A stretch of DNA of 64,000 nt, from contig MNCI01029171.1 in assembly GCA_015680685.1 (NCBI GenBank), forward strand, positions 130,354 through 194,353. Direction: 5' to 3'. Under the pieces are notes generated by a model. That model did not search any database. It was given only the letters and a program-made list of their open reading frames with translations, and had not been told where the DNA came from. Positions within the stretch are counted from its first letter, which is position 1. Each line of letters starts with the position of its first letter. The DNA comes from Gnetum montanum. Its lineage: Eukaryota > Streptophyta > Gnetopsida > Gnetales > Gnetaceae. The position numbers were made by a program, and so were the translations under genes. This document shows, piece after piece, positions 35,801-49,630 of the stretch.

Positions 35801-38800
35801 GATAGGAAATCCCCCTTGCAATTCATCACATGAATCACTAGGAAATCAGCAAGATAGGATCATCCATAGACAATGATCATAATGTCCTTCCCTAACCCCA
35901 AAGGAATAGTGATGGACTGATCTACCATCTTTAATATGATGTTGCTCTTTTTTAAAGGAGGTAGGTTCTAAGCCTTGTACATTTCTTGGAAAATCAAGTT
36001 GACTTCGGGACATGAATCCCAAAAAGCATTACATCACTTTCTATAATTTGTAAGTAAATAAGGGAACTCCTAGGATCATACCACTTTTTGGGAAGGTGAC
36101 CAACCTGAATCCAATCTGTGACCACATGGGTCAACATGAAAGTGTGGATTTGGGAATATTTTTGGTTTGAAGATAGCTCAGTAAGACCTTCAAAGGTAGA
36201 AGTGGTAGGGTTGGTAGTCACAAGTGTTTGTGAGGACTTCATGGGATTACTTGTTTTGAAGAATTACCCCTTATGAGGCTTGGATTTAGGACCACTTATA
36301 TGGATATTTGCTTATAGGTTCATTGCCCTTACAACATTTCTTTGTAGTGGCTACATAGGAATTTTGCCCTGTATAGATGAAGTATGTAGCAATTGTGTTG
36401 TCGATTATGGTGTAGGAGTTAATGGGTGTTGAGGAGGATAGAAGGGAAAAGGAAACTCCCTCCCATTGGAAAATGTGCTTTGTAGTATTCTAGAGGGTAA
36501 CAGTGGTACAAGAAGGAAGCATGACTAGAGGAGTCATGTAGGAATATAGGTTGCTGAACATAGTAGTTATAGGAATCAGGTTATTGATAAGGATATTGTT
36601 GTCATGGTGGTGGCATCCTCCATGACTATGGAAGGTGCCACTATTGCTACTACTCCTAAGGTTGAGCTGGTACTTCACTTAGATAATATGCTTGTTGGTG
36701 GAACTATTACTTGTAGTTGCCTTGTGGATAAGGTAATCACCTAGGTGCTTGTCATTTTTCCAATCTAGGATTTAAAGCACACATCCCAGATTCTTGCAGG
36801 TGTGAAAACACTCAAAAACATTCCTTAGGATGTACTATTAGCAAATATCACAATCATCATTGTCTATTTTAGAATCTACAACTTCCTCTATTGCTGTAGC
36901 TTTACCCTTATTCCTATGATATCCCTATTCGTATCCTTTTTGTTCCTTCTTTCTTAATCACTACTCATTGGTCTCTTCATTCCACTATAATCTTCATAGC
37001 TATTTGAAACTTCTCATCCAAGTAGTCCCACAGTTTATCTACCATAGCCTATATTTTAGTGACAGGTTTTTGGATTGACAAGATTTTCCTTTGTACCACT
37101 CCATCAAGTAGTGCCTCCTCCTCATTATCACAGAAACACACTTTCCCTATTTTACTCCTCTACACTTTCATGTTTTTTGAGTTCACCTTCTTCTTTGGCC
37201 ACCTAATCAATTAACCTTTGAATTTGATGGACCCTTAGCTCAGAAAGTCTCCCTTGGGCATAGACCCCAAGAGTCTTCCTCGTTTCATTCCTAAGCCCAT
37301 TTATGATATGGTGCAACTAGTCCCATTGGGAGTATCCATGGCTAAGGCATTAGTGTAAAAGAGAATAGTACATTCCCAAGGCTACATCCAAGGATTCATA
37401 ATTGTCTTGTTTCTATCCTTGAATTTGTCTCTGCAAGTTGGAAACTCTAGAGTAGTTTTGGTACTTGTCATTGAAAAGCTCTAGCATCTTACATCATTGG
37501 CAAATAGATTCTAGTTCTAAGGACTGATACCAGCTTTCAAATTCTTTAATGATATCCTTGTGAATAGTTTTAGCTTTTGGAATTCATTTTTAGTGTTTTA
37601 CAACACAAAAATCATGAAAGGCTTGCAGATGGTTCTATGGATCTGAGTTAAATTCCCATTCAAACCTAGGGATATTATTCATATCCAGCCTCTTAATTTA
37701 ACTATCTTTTAAGTTCCTGGTTGGGATTCTAACTACCTCTAAAATGTTCAACATATTTCTAGTAGCCAATAAAGGCTCATCATAATCCTAAAAATCCTTA
37801 TGGCTCTTGTCATGGCCGTGATGCTTATGATGAGTCTTGCTATGCCTTCTTTCTCGATGACAGTCCTTCCTTCATTATTATCCTTGCTTGTATTCTTGAT
37901 CATCCTAATGAGATTTGTGTTCATCCCTATCCCACTACTCATCTTCATCTCAATCACAACAATTCTTTCTTTTGTCTTCGCCTATGCTCCTCTTGTTAGA
38001 GTTGGAGGAGGAAGATGATGAGGATGATGATGATGATGAGGAAGAGGGAGAATCAACACAAGAACTATGCTTGATAGCTCTTCTTCAATCCCTACCTTGA
38101 TCATTTTATTTGTCTTATTCTTTATTCTTATCATTATCATTTATTTTGGATGAATGACTATGGTTGTTATCTTTTGAGGCCCCTTGGTCTTTAGAACTGT
38201 TCTTTTTTCCACCTAGGTTGTCCATAATTGATTGCAACCCTTGGGTAAGGATCTTCCCATTAAAGAAAGGGGAAGAGCTCATGTATTGGAATTGGCTCAA
38301 AAAGAAGTCCTTGCCTTCTTTGTGCTACTATAAGAATAACTGGGTTGGGACCCTCTCACCTTTAGAAGCCTCATACCATGCTTCCATTTACCAATCCTTC
38401 TTACGCTAGGCATTGGTGAAATGATAATCCCTATAGAGGTGGTCTTAGACCTCATACTTTATTTCAACTGCAACAATGCCTAGCTTGATGGAATTGTTCA
38501 TCAACATGATAGGAATATATTAGTTGAGAGGTAACATAATGTTGCCTTCCATATTTCTCCATCGTAGATGATTGGCCTACTGTAAGATGAAGGTGAAATA
38601 TGAAGTGTAAGGATTCGAATGGGTGTAGACAACACAAAGCTATTGGGCCATTTTCTGGACCTCTTGTCTTTGATTGGTTCCACCTATGAATGGTGAAGAT
38701 TCTTCCCTATAAGAAGAATCCATGTTAGCATTTTCTAAAAATGAACAGTGTGCTTGTTTTTATTTCTTTAATGATTTAGCATGGCATGATACTTACAACA

Positions 38801-38872
38801 TCTTTGTATGATATCGCTATCTTTTTCTATTTAGTGCAGTTAGCTAAACCAAGTCCCTAATAATGGCACCAA
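32869..38872 (-). mobile_element. Element D: decayed Athila-like Gypsy element lacking RNase H
   Basis: The 6.0-kb internal region lies between the LTRs at 31895 and 38873. Primer binding site at 38853-38871 (plus GTCCCTAATAATGGCACCA, a transition-decayed tRNA-Asp type). Gag remnants lie at about 36700-38300 and protease near 35860-36040. Reverse transcriptase with FMDDFSTYGATFEQALDHL lies near 34640-34710. Integrase at 33883-34560 has FDLWNIDFMGP and TPYHPQANSQVEV, and its second catalytic Asp is Asn (ISNNETPF). The reverse transcriptase runs directly into the integrase zinc region at about 34541, deleting ~845 bp relative to element C. That interval holds RNase H. Confidence 0.72.
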
Positions 38873-39760
38873 TGATGAGCAATGAGTAGTCCCTACGCCC
38901 AACCATATGAATCACAAACATGCACTAATGATCCAGTTGAATTCTGTGGACTTATCTCCTAAGTATGCCTATAGACAAAGATGGTAACTTAGGGGAATGT
39001 AGGATCATTCTCTTCTTAACTCTTATTTGTATAGGCTCTTATGTATGATTAAGTGTGAGTTAAGACATATGATATTTATTTATTTATATTTTATATATAT
39101 ATTAAGTGTAAGTGTGGATGAGAAGGTAAATGGTTGGTAATAAACTATTTTAACTATCCAATGGTTCTAAGGCTAACTATCCTAACATAAGCATCCAGGC
39201 CCACTTGTCGTACACACCTTGAACTCATATCAATGCTACTAGGTTACCATGTGATAGTTATTGGGTGTACCAAATAGCCACTACTAGGATTACCAAGTGC
39301 TAAACGGTATGCTTAAAGTGGGCATACTTATGTATTCATTATTAAATGTATTAATTAATTAAGGTAAGAATATAAAGTGCAAGTAAGAAACAGTAATCTA
39401 TTCCAAGTGTTGTAATGAATGTCAAGAATCTCATCTTTATTCCTAATTAAATCAATGTGTTCAGGTACATGATGCTTGAATAAATATTTGTATACTTGCT
39501 TTAGTTCATACTAAGGGCACTTAAAAAATATTCTAAGGAAAGAAAACTACAAGATTTTGGCTATATTAGTGACTTAATGTACTGTAAATGTGGTGGGTAC
39601 GTGCATTTATATAGGCTTGACTTAACATGGTGTCAACGGGGCTACATTGATGGGGCTATGTTGATGCATGTCCATTGATGCAACGAGTTGATAGTGATTC
39701 ATCAATCCTTATAGCTAATCTTGGAAAGCCTCCCTTATAAAAAAAAGATTAGACCTTGCC
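38873..39760 (-). repeat. Element D 5' LTR (right edge approximate)
   Basis: It begins TGATGAGCAATGAG after the primer binding site. It shares blocks with the other LTRs (CCATATGAATCAC, CTAACATAAGCATCCA, TTCAGGTACATGATGCTTGA, minus-strand TATATAAAT near 39612). The distal end is not defined. Confidence 0.6.
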
Positions 39761-41950
39761 CTCTTTTAAAAATTATTTTTCAAGTTTTCACTTCCTACTA
39801 AAAGCTTCTTATAAAAAAAGAAACAAAAATGAAGAATACATTCATGGTTGAAGCTAAAACCCGAGTGGTTGAATGGTGTTACCTTGATTTGATAAAGGGA
39901 GAACATTAACTAGATATTCTTTATTGTAAACCACATTACTTTAAAATTTTCAAATAGAAAAAAGAATAAGGGGATGAAAACAACTACAAGTGTGAAGAAA
40001 AATTCCTTGAATTTAAGAAGAATCACTAAGTAAAAATTCCTCTAACACTAGTGTAAAATCGTATAAATATGAGTTGCACCAAGACCAAGTACTTTGAGCA
40101 AGCAAACAAGTAAAAGAATAGTGGATTAATAAGTCTTCCATGTTGTAAACAAGATATCTAAGGTCATAAACACTAGATGAGACTAGAGAATACTAATAAG
40201 AAAATCTTAATGTATCATATACCATAAAAACATTTACTTTTTAAAATAGTGGAAGCATTTCACATCCTCTAAATCTAATACTTTCATAATTGTACATTAT
40301 AGTTGACATTTCATAGATAATTGAATCTTGGCTAAAAACTAGTATTAGAAGTACTAATAGTATAGGAAATCTCAAATCAGAATAAAAAATCAAGAAAACC
40401 ATGATTGGAATCCTGAATATTTAAAGTTCTATCCAAATTATGCATAAGGCAAATAAAGTGACCTTTTTAGACACATTAATACCATAGATAATCTAAAGCT
40501 TAGACCAAATAATTCATCAATTATACCTACAAAAACATGGAAGGGAGGTAATGCCAGGCTTACACCATGTACTACAAATACATGGATCATCAATAGGCCC
40601 CAAGTTATTATTATTGAAACCAAAACCAAATAACTATATGTACCCTCTAAACATATAGCCAACACAAAACTTTCATAGAAAGAAATATATTGGCATTTCC
40701 ATTGGAAATGAATATGTGATTGCAAACCACAAGTCACATGTTCTAACCAACATAACAATATATCACTGAGAAAGTTAAGGTGATTTTCATAAGATAGTTA
40801 TTTGTATTACATAGCTTATATTTTTTGGAATAATCCCAATATTACTAATCACTTCCTAATTCAGATAGGGCTTCAATCTATACGATATTGGTTTTTTAAA
40901 TTATCTTTCTTTGCATAATCAAGCATGGAAGTGGTGTGATGGATTATAATACTCTACTAAAAATGCTTATAGCAATTTAGATCCTATGCAAAGAGTACAA
41001 TATTTAGTGAACATTTGGAATCCCATTTTTACTCTTTGCATTTATCTCATTGTAAGTAAAGTATTTCAAAGAAAATTACCCACTAGTTAATATATTATAC
41101 AATAGAATATTATGGAGGATTTAGGTTTTGTTTCATGTTATTCAACATTAGAAAATTCTTATCACATATTTGTAAATTTTACATTTATTTTAGGATATTT
41201 TGAATGAGTTTAGACAAAATTCTATTAGTGATTTTTTTGTATGAGACTAACATCCTTAGAGAGGACAACAAGGCAAGGTGTGGAGAACAGTTCTATGGTT
41301 TAGTTAATTTGTTGTAAGATAGAAAATAAATTTTAAATTTTTTCAATAGAGATCATGAAGTTCAACATTCATGTGGATTGTTGCTTTAGCTCTTTGAAGG
41401 GGTGTTGTAATATTTCAAAGAAATTATATCTAGAATATTGTTTTTTATGTATATCTATAAAAAAAGGAGTGTGGTTGATAGTTTACATGTTGTTTCATTT
41501 GTTCTTTTGTAAAAGAAATTATTCTTTTTTCTATTACTTGACCATTATAGGTTTAGGGTCATTCATTTTATCAATGCACACACACACACATACACACCTT
41601 ACATTTTATTTTCATGAAGATGTTTTAAATCCTACTAAACCTATTATTAATTATAGTTGATTTCATAATAATTATAAAGATAATAAGTGGTGCTAAATTA
41701 ATGATTATTTTTAAGATGGTTATTGTGGGGTATGCATTTGCATTAGGTAGACACTTAGCCATATTGAATCATCATCAAAACCTTCTCTTACCTTTATGAT
41801 CAAGCCATCATAGATTGTAAAAATTCATCAAAATGATGATGATAGTAGGGTATGTATATATGGAGCCAAATTTAGGATTAGTCAATGAATTTTTCTTCTT
41901 TGAAATGAGGATAACCTTATCTAATTAATATGGAAAATTACAAAGCTATT
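39760..41950. other. AT-rich stretch without a recognised gene
   Basis: I find no conserved coding motif, LTR end or repeat array apart from a CA microsatellite at about 41577-41597. Short open frames here lack known motifs. It is probably decayed retroelement or LINE sequence. Confidence 0.4.
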
Positions 41951-41954
41951 AGTC

Positions 41955-42500
41955 CAAATGTCACACTTGTAGAAATTTAGAAGGCCATAGGAGATGTAAG
42001 AGCTATATGGCTAACAAAATTTTGAGAAATAGAGAAATGCCTAAGAATTGGAGAAAAAATTTATTTATTTCATCTATATGAATAAATAGGGTATTTAAAA
42101 TTATGCAATTTATATTCATATTAGGAAAAGAAGAAACTATTTTCCTAGTTACACTTTTAACAATGAGATGTTAGCCAAGTGGTAAGACCCTTGATTTGAA
42201 AGGTTGGGGCTTTCCTATGTTATAATTATTTAGTTTTGGAGGAATATCTTAGATATAAATGAACAATATAAAAATTTTAATTTGGATTTATGCAATGAAG
42301 ATCAATTACTGAGGCTATTTTTCTAATACAATGATTAATGTAGAAGATTGGAAGTCATAAGAAAATTCTATATATAATCTTCGTTAACTTGAAAAGTTAT
42401 ATGATAAAATGCATTGAGATATTATTTATTGGACATTACAACGAAAAAGAATCCCTAATAAATTTATTAAAGTGGAAAGGATATCAAAAGCTACAAATAA
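41955..42500 (+). pseudogene. LINE-type reverse transcriptase fragment
   Basis: Plus-strand translation with stops contains KAIGDVRA, then FGFMQ.RSITEAIFLIQ.LM and KKILYIIFVNLKSYMIK. These match the non-LTR RT pattern 'QFGFMPGRSTMEAIFLLR.LMEK…HMVFIDLEKAYD'. The catalytic FADD part is not present. The fragment runs into Copia-like sequence. Confidence 0.6.
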
Positions 42501-42589
42501 GTTTACTATAAGTATATCCCAAGACATATAGCCAACTTGATTCATTATAATAATTACAGAGGAATATAATGATATCTAAAGTATGACAT

Positions 42590-43080
42590 CAATGAGTTTA
42601 TCTACTTGTGAGGCTAAATATATTGCCATGGTTTAGTTGATCCCATGTTGGTGGGACAAGATTAGGATGATGATGATGGTGAATTCATTGCCATGATTGA
42701 ATGTTTACAACACATTTTCTAGCTTAAAAATCTAATGTATTAACGTGGTTTTCATATAGATCTTTACAATGATCTCAAATGTGATAACTCAACTACTATT
42801 GATCTTTCAAAAGAACATGTGATGCATAAATAAATCAAAACATATTGACATAAAAATACTATTTCATCAAATGAGAAATTGAGGGTATTATCATACTATG
42901 CTATGTTGCTTTAAAAAATTAATTACCTAACCTTTTAACAAAATTTTTATTACCTTTTAATATTGAATATCTCAACCATAGAATATGCCTATTAAAAGCT
43001 TCAAATACTGGAGATAGTAGAAGTAATATGTTCTTAAATTCCATCCTAACGAAGGGGTTGTTTGAAATAATATGATATGC
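42590..43080 (+). pseudogene. Ty1/Copia RNase H fragment
   Basis: The translation shows MSLSTCEAKYIA (Copia 'SLSTCEAEYIA') and CDNSTTIDLSKEHVMH ('DNKSAIDLSKNPVFH'), then a decayed tail. Stops are frequent. It abuts element E. Confidence 0.6.
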
Positions 43081-43179
43081 AAGGCCATTTCATGAATAAA
43101 GTTCATCAATTAGACCTTAAGACATTTTGAATAACATTTCCTTTTCATCTAGCTTATCCACATAAGAATTTGTGAGCTT

Positions 43180-46100
43180 CTTAATTGATTCTATGCAAAT
43201 TAAAAATTTGTAGCTTTCATTTGTTATCATTCATTGTGTGCCTTTTTCTTTAGTGGTTGTTGTGTACAAGCACTTTTGCACACGTCTCTTTTGTATAAGT
43301 ATTGCATGCTAGAATGTCTATCATCTTGATGTTTCACATCTTTTACACAAAGTCATATCTAGTATCATTGTACATGAGTAATGGAATGCCCTACTTTTCA
43401 AAAATGTGATGTTCATTTTTCTTGAAAATGTTTAAGAAAAGATCTCTAATGCCTAACTTAGCATCAGTGGTGCTAAGTCATGATTCTCCAATAATGATTG
43501 GAAATTCTCCCTTATTGCTACTCACGTGTATCATCAAGAAATTAACTAAATATGACCATCCACTGATGGTAATCACCACATCATCAACATATCCTAAGAA
43601 AATAGTAATAGACTATTTTATAAGCTTCAACCTAATGTTTTTTCTTCATTGAGGGTAAGTTCTATGCCTTGTATATTTCTTATAAGATAAGGTTCACATC
43701 TAAACTTGAGTATAATAGAGCCTTGCGTGGTGGGTTTCTTATGATCTATAAATAGATTAGGGGACTTCTTTCGTTCAATATCTTCTTTGAAAGAGCACCT
43801 ACTTTAATCCTATCTATAATGATATATGTGAGCATGATGCTTCTTACATTTTTTTTTGACAACAATCATTGTTGGCTCTATCAAAACATTAGGAAGCATT
43901 GATGTAAGGAATGGATTTCACCTTTTAAGTCCACATAGGTTTAGGTGGGTTGGCAAGTCAACTAGCTCTCTCAACAAGTGTGAAAATTGCCTTGAAGATG
44001 AAATGTTTCCTAAAATTATGATCATATCTACTAGCACTATCATCCCATTGGGTTTGAACAAAAAAAGTGACATTTTTCTATTATTTCTATAGTGAAAACT
44101 CTTCCTACATTAGTGGAGGTGAAGTTGACATAGGTGAAAGAGGAGTATGTGAGTGCTAGGAGGAAAAGTGAGAGGAATGATAACGTGCATATGATGGTGA
44201 CTCAACTTTTGGTATTGTAGACCGATAGTACTTAAGAGAATGTAAATATTAAGTAGAAGCATGAACTACTAGAGCATTAGGAGAAATAAACTTTTGGACA
44301 TAGTATTCATAGGGGGTTTAACTAGCAACAAGGATATGGTTGTCTTGATGGTGGCATCCTCCACAACTATAGGATTTGCTAGTTTTATTGATACTACTCT
44401 TGAGGTTTACGAGAAGCCCCACTAGAATAATACTATTTATTGGTAGGACTACTGGTAATTACCTTGCAAATAAGGTAATCTTCTTAACATCTATTTCTTC
44501 ATGAATGTTAGGTTCAAAGCATATGCCCCAGATTCCTGTTGATGTAACATGATAGGGTAATAAGCCTTTGGATGTTTGTACTAGTAGATATTGCATCCAT
44601 CATCTTTTGCTAAACTTAAATTGTAATATCTTCTACTGCTACAACATTTTCCTTTTGCTAGTGGGTATCATTTCCTATTTATGTATCTATCTTTCTTTTT
44701 CTTAGTCCCTACCTATTCCTTAGTTTGTTTCTCCATGATATTCAAGGTTTATGCAAATTTTTCATTCATAAAGTCCTGAAATTTGTCAACCTTTGTTATA
44801 ATCTTTATGATAAACTTCTATATGGATAAGGTTTTTCTCTAAACCACTTGGTTTAGAGAAGCCTCTTCCTCTAAACCTATAAGTCACAAGCATTAATATC
44901 CTTCTTGTGAAGGAATGTATTCCTATTGTATTCTTTTGCACTCTCTCTCTTATGTAATTTTACTTCTTCTTTAACCACATGGTCCGTGAGCCTTTGAATC
45001 CATTGGGTTCTTAGCTTTGGTATCCATTCCTAAATATAGAGCCCAAGATTCTTTTGTTTTATTTGGAAGCCAATGCATGATATTGTAAAGCTATTTCTTT
45101 TGAGGAAATCCATGGTCTAAGCATTGGTGCCATAAAGAGTATTATTTGTTGAGGGATGCATTAGGAAATTCATGATTCCCTTGCTTTCAACCTTGAATTT
45201 TTTTCTTAAATTGGACATCCATGAATAGGTTTGATACTTTTAATTAAAGAGCTTGAACATTCTTGACCACCAATGGATTGAGTTAGGCTCTAATGATTGG
45301 CATTGGCTTTTTGCTTCTTTGATAAGAATTGTTAGAAAGAACTTTAGTTTTAGTCTTTTTTTTTCTACATGTTATGTGTAAGGATCAGGAATTATGGAAG
45401 ATTTGTTGATGATACTACAAATCTAACTTGTAACCTTTCTTGTAACAAGATATTATGGTTAGGAACTAAACTTCATAACCACATAACTTATCCTTTTTTA
45501 ATAGCTTTCATAATTTAAGATTATTTACAAACATCATAGATTATAATTCACACCTTTATTATTGGAATTACAATGGAGACCTTAGTCATTCCTAGTCAAC
45601 TTGCATATGAACTTTGTGCATAACTTAGCTACATTTTTACTCTAACGAAACCTCCCAAGTGATCTTCTCTTCAAATTTAAAAAATTAGATCAAGTTTACA
45701 ATTGGCTTAATTTGGATATTCTTTTCTTCTTTAGAAAACTAGATCCTAACTCTCTTTTAGAGTCTTATTTTACACCTTCAGTTCTCTACAAAGGATGTAT
45801 GATGAATCCTTTAACTATTTAGTTATAAATTTCATCAAAGGTTACAATGATTAACTATTATAACTTCTTTATTCTCTCTTCTTATGATGCTCAATCATTC
45901 ATAATCTTAAACTTCTTCTTTCTTTCTTTCTTTCTTCTCATTTCAATTTTGCTTACTTACACTTTTACTCTTATAACTTTTACTTTACCAAAACTCCCCA
46001 TCCTTTTCTTCCTAATACTTATATTACAGATCTTTGTTTGTATAATGATTCAAAATTACATTTTACAAGATAATAAATAATTATGAATTATCATAGGAGA

Positions 46101-47239
46101 TTATGAAGCATCACAGAAAGTTACAAAAATGATGATTGGGCATTATAACTTAAAGTCTAACACTATCTCAAAAATTTGGATCATCCTTCTCATAGCCAGT
46201 AATGGTTCTTCATCATCATGTGTATCATAGTCATATGCATGATCTTTGTTTGCTTGAGCATGAAGGTCTCTTATATATTCTCTTTTATGTCTCCTTTCTT
46301 AGTCATGATCTCTATTTCCATCATAATCTCTTTAGTGATGATCATATGGATTTCTCTAATGATGGTCGTCTAGTTGCATGTTCTAATCTTTAGCTAAAGC
46401 TTTATCTCCTTACCTATGTTCATCCTCATCAAAGCTAGATAGTGAATAGGATGAGGAAGATGGTAAGCTAGAAGAACCAACATGGAAACTTTGTCTTCTT
46501 TTCTAGTCCCCGTATTCTTCTCTTATGGTTCTACTATAGGTTTTAGGCCATAAGGCCTTTCTTGTTCTCAAATTGATTCCATCTTCTTTGTGTTTGTTTA
46601 CCACTATTAAATATAGTCTTTGATGCAGAATATCTTTGGTGTTGAAGATATGAGGCTGAGAGGTGAATAAATAATGATAAGACCTCTTAAATTAGTAGTT
46701 TATATCCTTCTTTTCAAATTAGAATGTCAAGGGCATTGCATTCTTATCCTTGTGGAAATTAAATATGGCCTCCACATGATGGTCTAGCCTAAGTTGGACC
46801 TATATCCATTCATATACTCTAGACATGTGTTTCCTAACATGATAGTCATCAATAAGATGACCAAGGCTAGATCTTAGGAGTGCTACTTGAAGCATATCAT
46901 AATGTTACCCTGCAAATCCCTCAACCACACTTGTTCATCTTAGTGAAATATGAAAGTGGAATTAGGAAAGTAAGGGTTTCAATGAGCATATGAGATTCTT
47001 TCTTATAATGGCCTACTATAATCCTTGTCAACATTAATTCTGTCACTACCTCCTATGATCCAATCACGTGGATGGGTTGTCAACTTTGTGAGAAGTATCT
47101 ATGTTTGTATTATTATTTGTGTGTAACTTACAATATCAAATAACTAAAAAGATAAATCATTAAAATTCTTAATAAAAATTTTATATGATGTAAACTAATT
47201 ATACTAAATCACTAATGCCACCCTGGCAACAACACTAAA
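43180..47239 (-). mobile_element. Element E: truncated Athila-like element (gag and protease side only)
   Basis: The region aligns with element C from about 28630 to 31890 (for example GTGGTTGTTGTGTACAAGCAC near 43252). The reverse transcriptase to integrase half is missing. A primer binding site at 47221-47237 (CCCTGGCAACAACACTA) differs from the tRNA-Asp end only by transitions, and LTR 47240-48455 follows. Confidence 0.6.
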
Positions 47240-48455
47240 TGATGAGGAACAAATATGCCCAATGTTTGACCATATGATCTATAAGTATCGTAGTAAACTA
47301 TGTTGTTCATGTCATAATTTGTAGATGAACTAGCACAATGTATTGTATAGTATAGGTGATCCAAGTTGTTATCTTTCCACTTAGATTAGTAGTGACCTTT
47401 ATATTATATATGGTTTAGTTTATGTGATATGTATGATTATTGATGTTCATTTGACCATGCTTAAGATAATTGAAAACATAGAAATTAATTAACAAGCCTA
47501 ATTGTTTAACAATAAAAAATTCCTAAACTAGCTTACCATGATGAAGGTTCATTTCCCAACCTACTATTATGTCCTAGGCTCATGTATGTACTACTGGGAT
47601 TACTGTGTATTATGCTATTAGGCAAACCAAGTAATAGTGTTATTGGGATTACTAGGCAAGTGCATGTTTATGCTCAAGATCCGGTCCTACTCATTCTATC
47701 AATGTATTAACATGTAGTGGAAATGTAAGTATTATACTAAATTGTATAGGAAAATAAATAATAATTAAAAGTAAAATTAAACTAAGTTAGAGCACTGCAA
47801 TGAAAGAAAATTAATCTTGATCTTATTTCTAGTCATAAAATATATCCAAGTATAGTTCGCTGGAATAAGATGCCATACAGCTGACTCTAATTCACATTGC
47901 GAGCACTTGTTGACTATTTACTAGATTATAAAACTAAATTGTAAGCGTTCAACTACAATTATGATCCAAGGTGCTATAAATACTATAGGTAAGTTTATAT
48001 TTATAAGCATTTATTACAATTTTGATTTTATTGATGCATAATTATATCAATGACTATGCTATTATAGCTATAATATCGTAATTGATGTAGTTAGTTCTAT
48101 TGTTCATCACCCAAGATTTGGATATTAATTGTTAATAGACTTAAATGGTGTAGGTAAGTTTATATTTATAAGCATTTATTATAATTTCGATTTCATTGAT
48201 GCAAAATCACATCAATGACTATGATATTGTAGTTATAATATTATAATTGATGTAGTTAGTTTTATTGTTCACCACCCAAGATTTGGATATTAATAGTTAA
48301 TAGAATCAAATGGTGTAAAAGAACTCATATAGTGGACTCTATGTAGTTAGGATAAGACTAAAATGAAAAAGATGATAATCTCAGCCACATTAGATACATC
48401 ATTAATTTTTCAACTTTAATGACATTAGTCTTTAGCTTGAGAAAATGTCTTGACA
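47240..48455 (-). repeat. Element E 5' LTR with an internal 165-bp tandem duplication
   Basis: It starts TGATGAGG beside the primer binding site; the right edge (…TTGACA) is provisional. Bases 47986-48150 and 48151-48315 are two tandem copies with a 165-bp period, each starting TAGGTAAGTTTATATTTATA and containing the LTR's TATA region. Confidence 0.6.
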
Positions 48456-49394
48456 ATTTGCAAAAATTAGGTGAACGTAAAAGTAGAATGTTAGAATCTA
48501 CGTTACAAACTAGGATTATTCATTTCAATGTTTGACCCTGGCAACTAACCGTGAAATCGGTGATTTATCGCGGACTTAGAAAAACTGTGGTTTAGTGAAA
48601 GCGATGAAAAATAATAATGATGCGTCCACATCGAAAATTTAAAATGAACAGAACCATGCTTTAGGATTTCTTGTTGGAAGATAAAGCCAAAGAAAAGGGA
48701 AAGCGATGTGGGAAGTGGTCGCTCGATCAGGTTCTCTCAAGATGTTTATGTGGATGTATGGTGCTACTGCGACTTTGATTTTTTCAGATGTGATTTCGAT
48801 GCGTGAGCAGAGCCAACAACCGTTGCGACTTTCTCCTTCTCTTCTAACAATATGAAGATGACATTTTCAGAAGCTGCTGAAGATGACACTTAGAGATATG
48901 ACGATATTTTTTTACCGATCCGAATCTTGCTCACAGCGCAGTAAAGTTGGCTGAGTGCATTCCGTGCAAAAGTTCATTTGACTTGTTCGAAACTGGAAAC
49001 ATCGGAGCCGGCAGCTCTTTATTTTGACAGCATTTACTTCACCTACGTTGTTTTTCATCTGCGTTATTTTCGACTGTTTTGACCTTCCAGGCTACGACAC
49101 GTGATTTAGCGAACTTGGCGGCTACGATGGAATGCATTACGTGAAAGTTCTGAGCGTCAACAAACGTACGAATTAACATGGAAAATTTTGGGCAGTAATC
49201 GGCTCTGAATATATATACGTGCTTTTGCCTTTTAAGTCTTGATGTATGCATGAATAAAGCGGATACATCATACCATATAAACCTAAGATTCCTGGTTCAA
49301 AGCTTCAATGTTCAAATTCAAAGACGAGAACTGCTTTTTGTCTGCAGTGGAGACTTTGGGTTTTACCTCCTAGTAAATGCAAGCCATATCTTTA
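48456..49394. other. CpG-retaining segment of unknown origin
   Basis: Base composition changes abruptly at about 48530: CpG dinucleotides are frequent here and nearly absent to the left. A minus-strand frame of 70 codons (49039-49251) and a TATATATA near 49209 are the only signals. No domain is recognised. It may be part of a young retroelement LTR or untranslated region. Confidence 0.35.
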
Positions 49395-49590
49395 TGACGG
49401 TAAGGTGGATGAAAGGCAAATCTTTCTTGATTTTCTCCGCTTCCGATAGTTTCTGCCACCTTTAAGCTATTTTTTCTTATCTAATTCTTATTTCCTTTTG
49501 TTTGAATTTGTTTTCATATTACTAAAAATAAATTAATTTATCTTTTTTTTTTATTTTTGGGTTTATTCTTGCAACTTGAGCAATATATAA
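49395..49590 (+). repeat. Copia LTR fragment
   Basis: This aligns with the Copia 3' LTR at 62725 onward: TTCTTGATTTTCTCC, a TTTGAATTTG block, TTATTTTTGG and CAACTTGAGCAATATATAAG. It stops where the LTR continues in the other copy and is followed by truncated gag of element B. No polypurine tract precedes it, so it is a 5' LTR or a fragment. Confidence 0.65.
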
Positions 49591-49630
49591 GCATCTTATA
49601 ACATTTAGACTAGAATGCGCATTACTTCAG

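Noticed and set aside
47221-47237. tRNA-like sequence (tRNA-Asp 3' end)
   Set aside because: Only the 3' end is matched, next to an LTR start. It is a primer binding site, not a tRNA gene.
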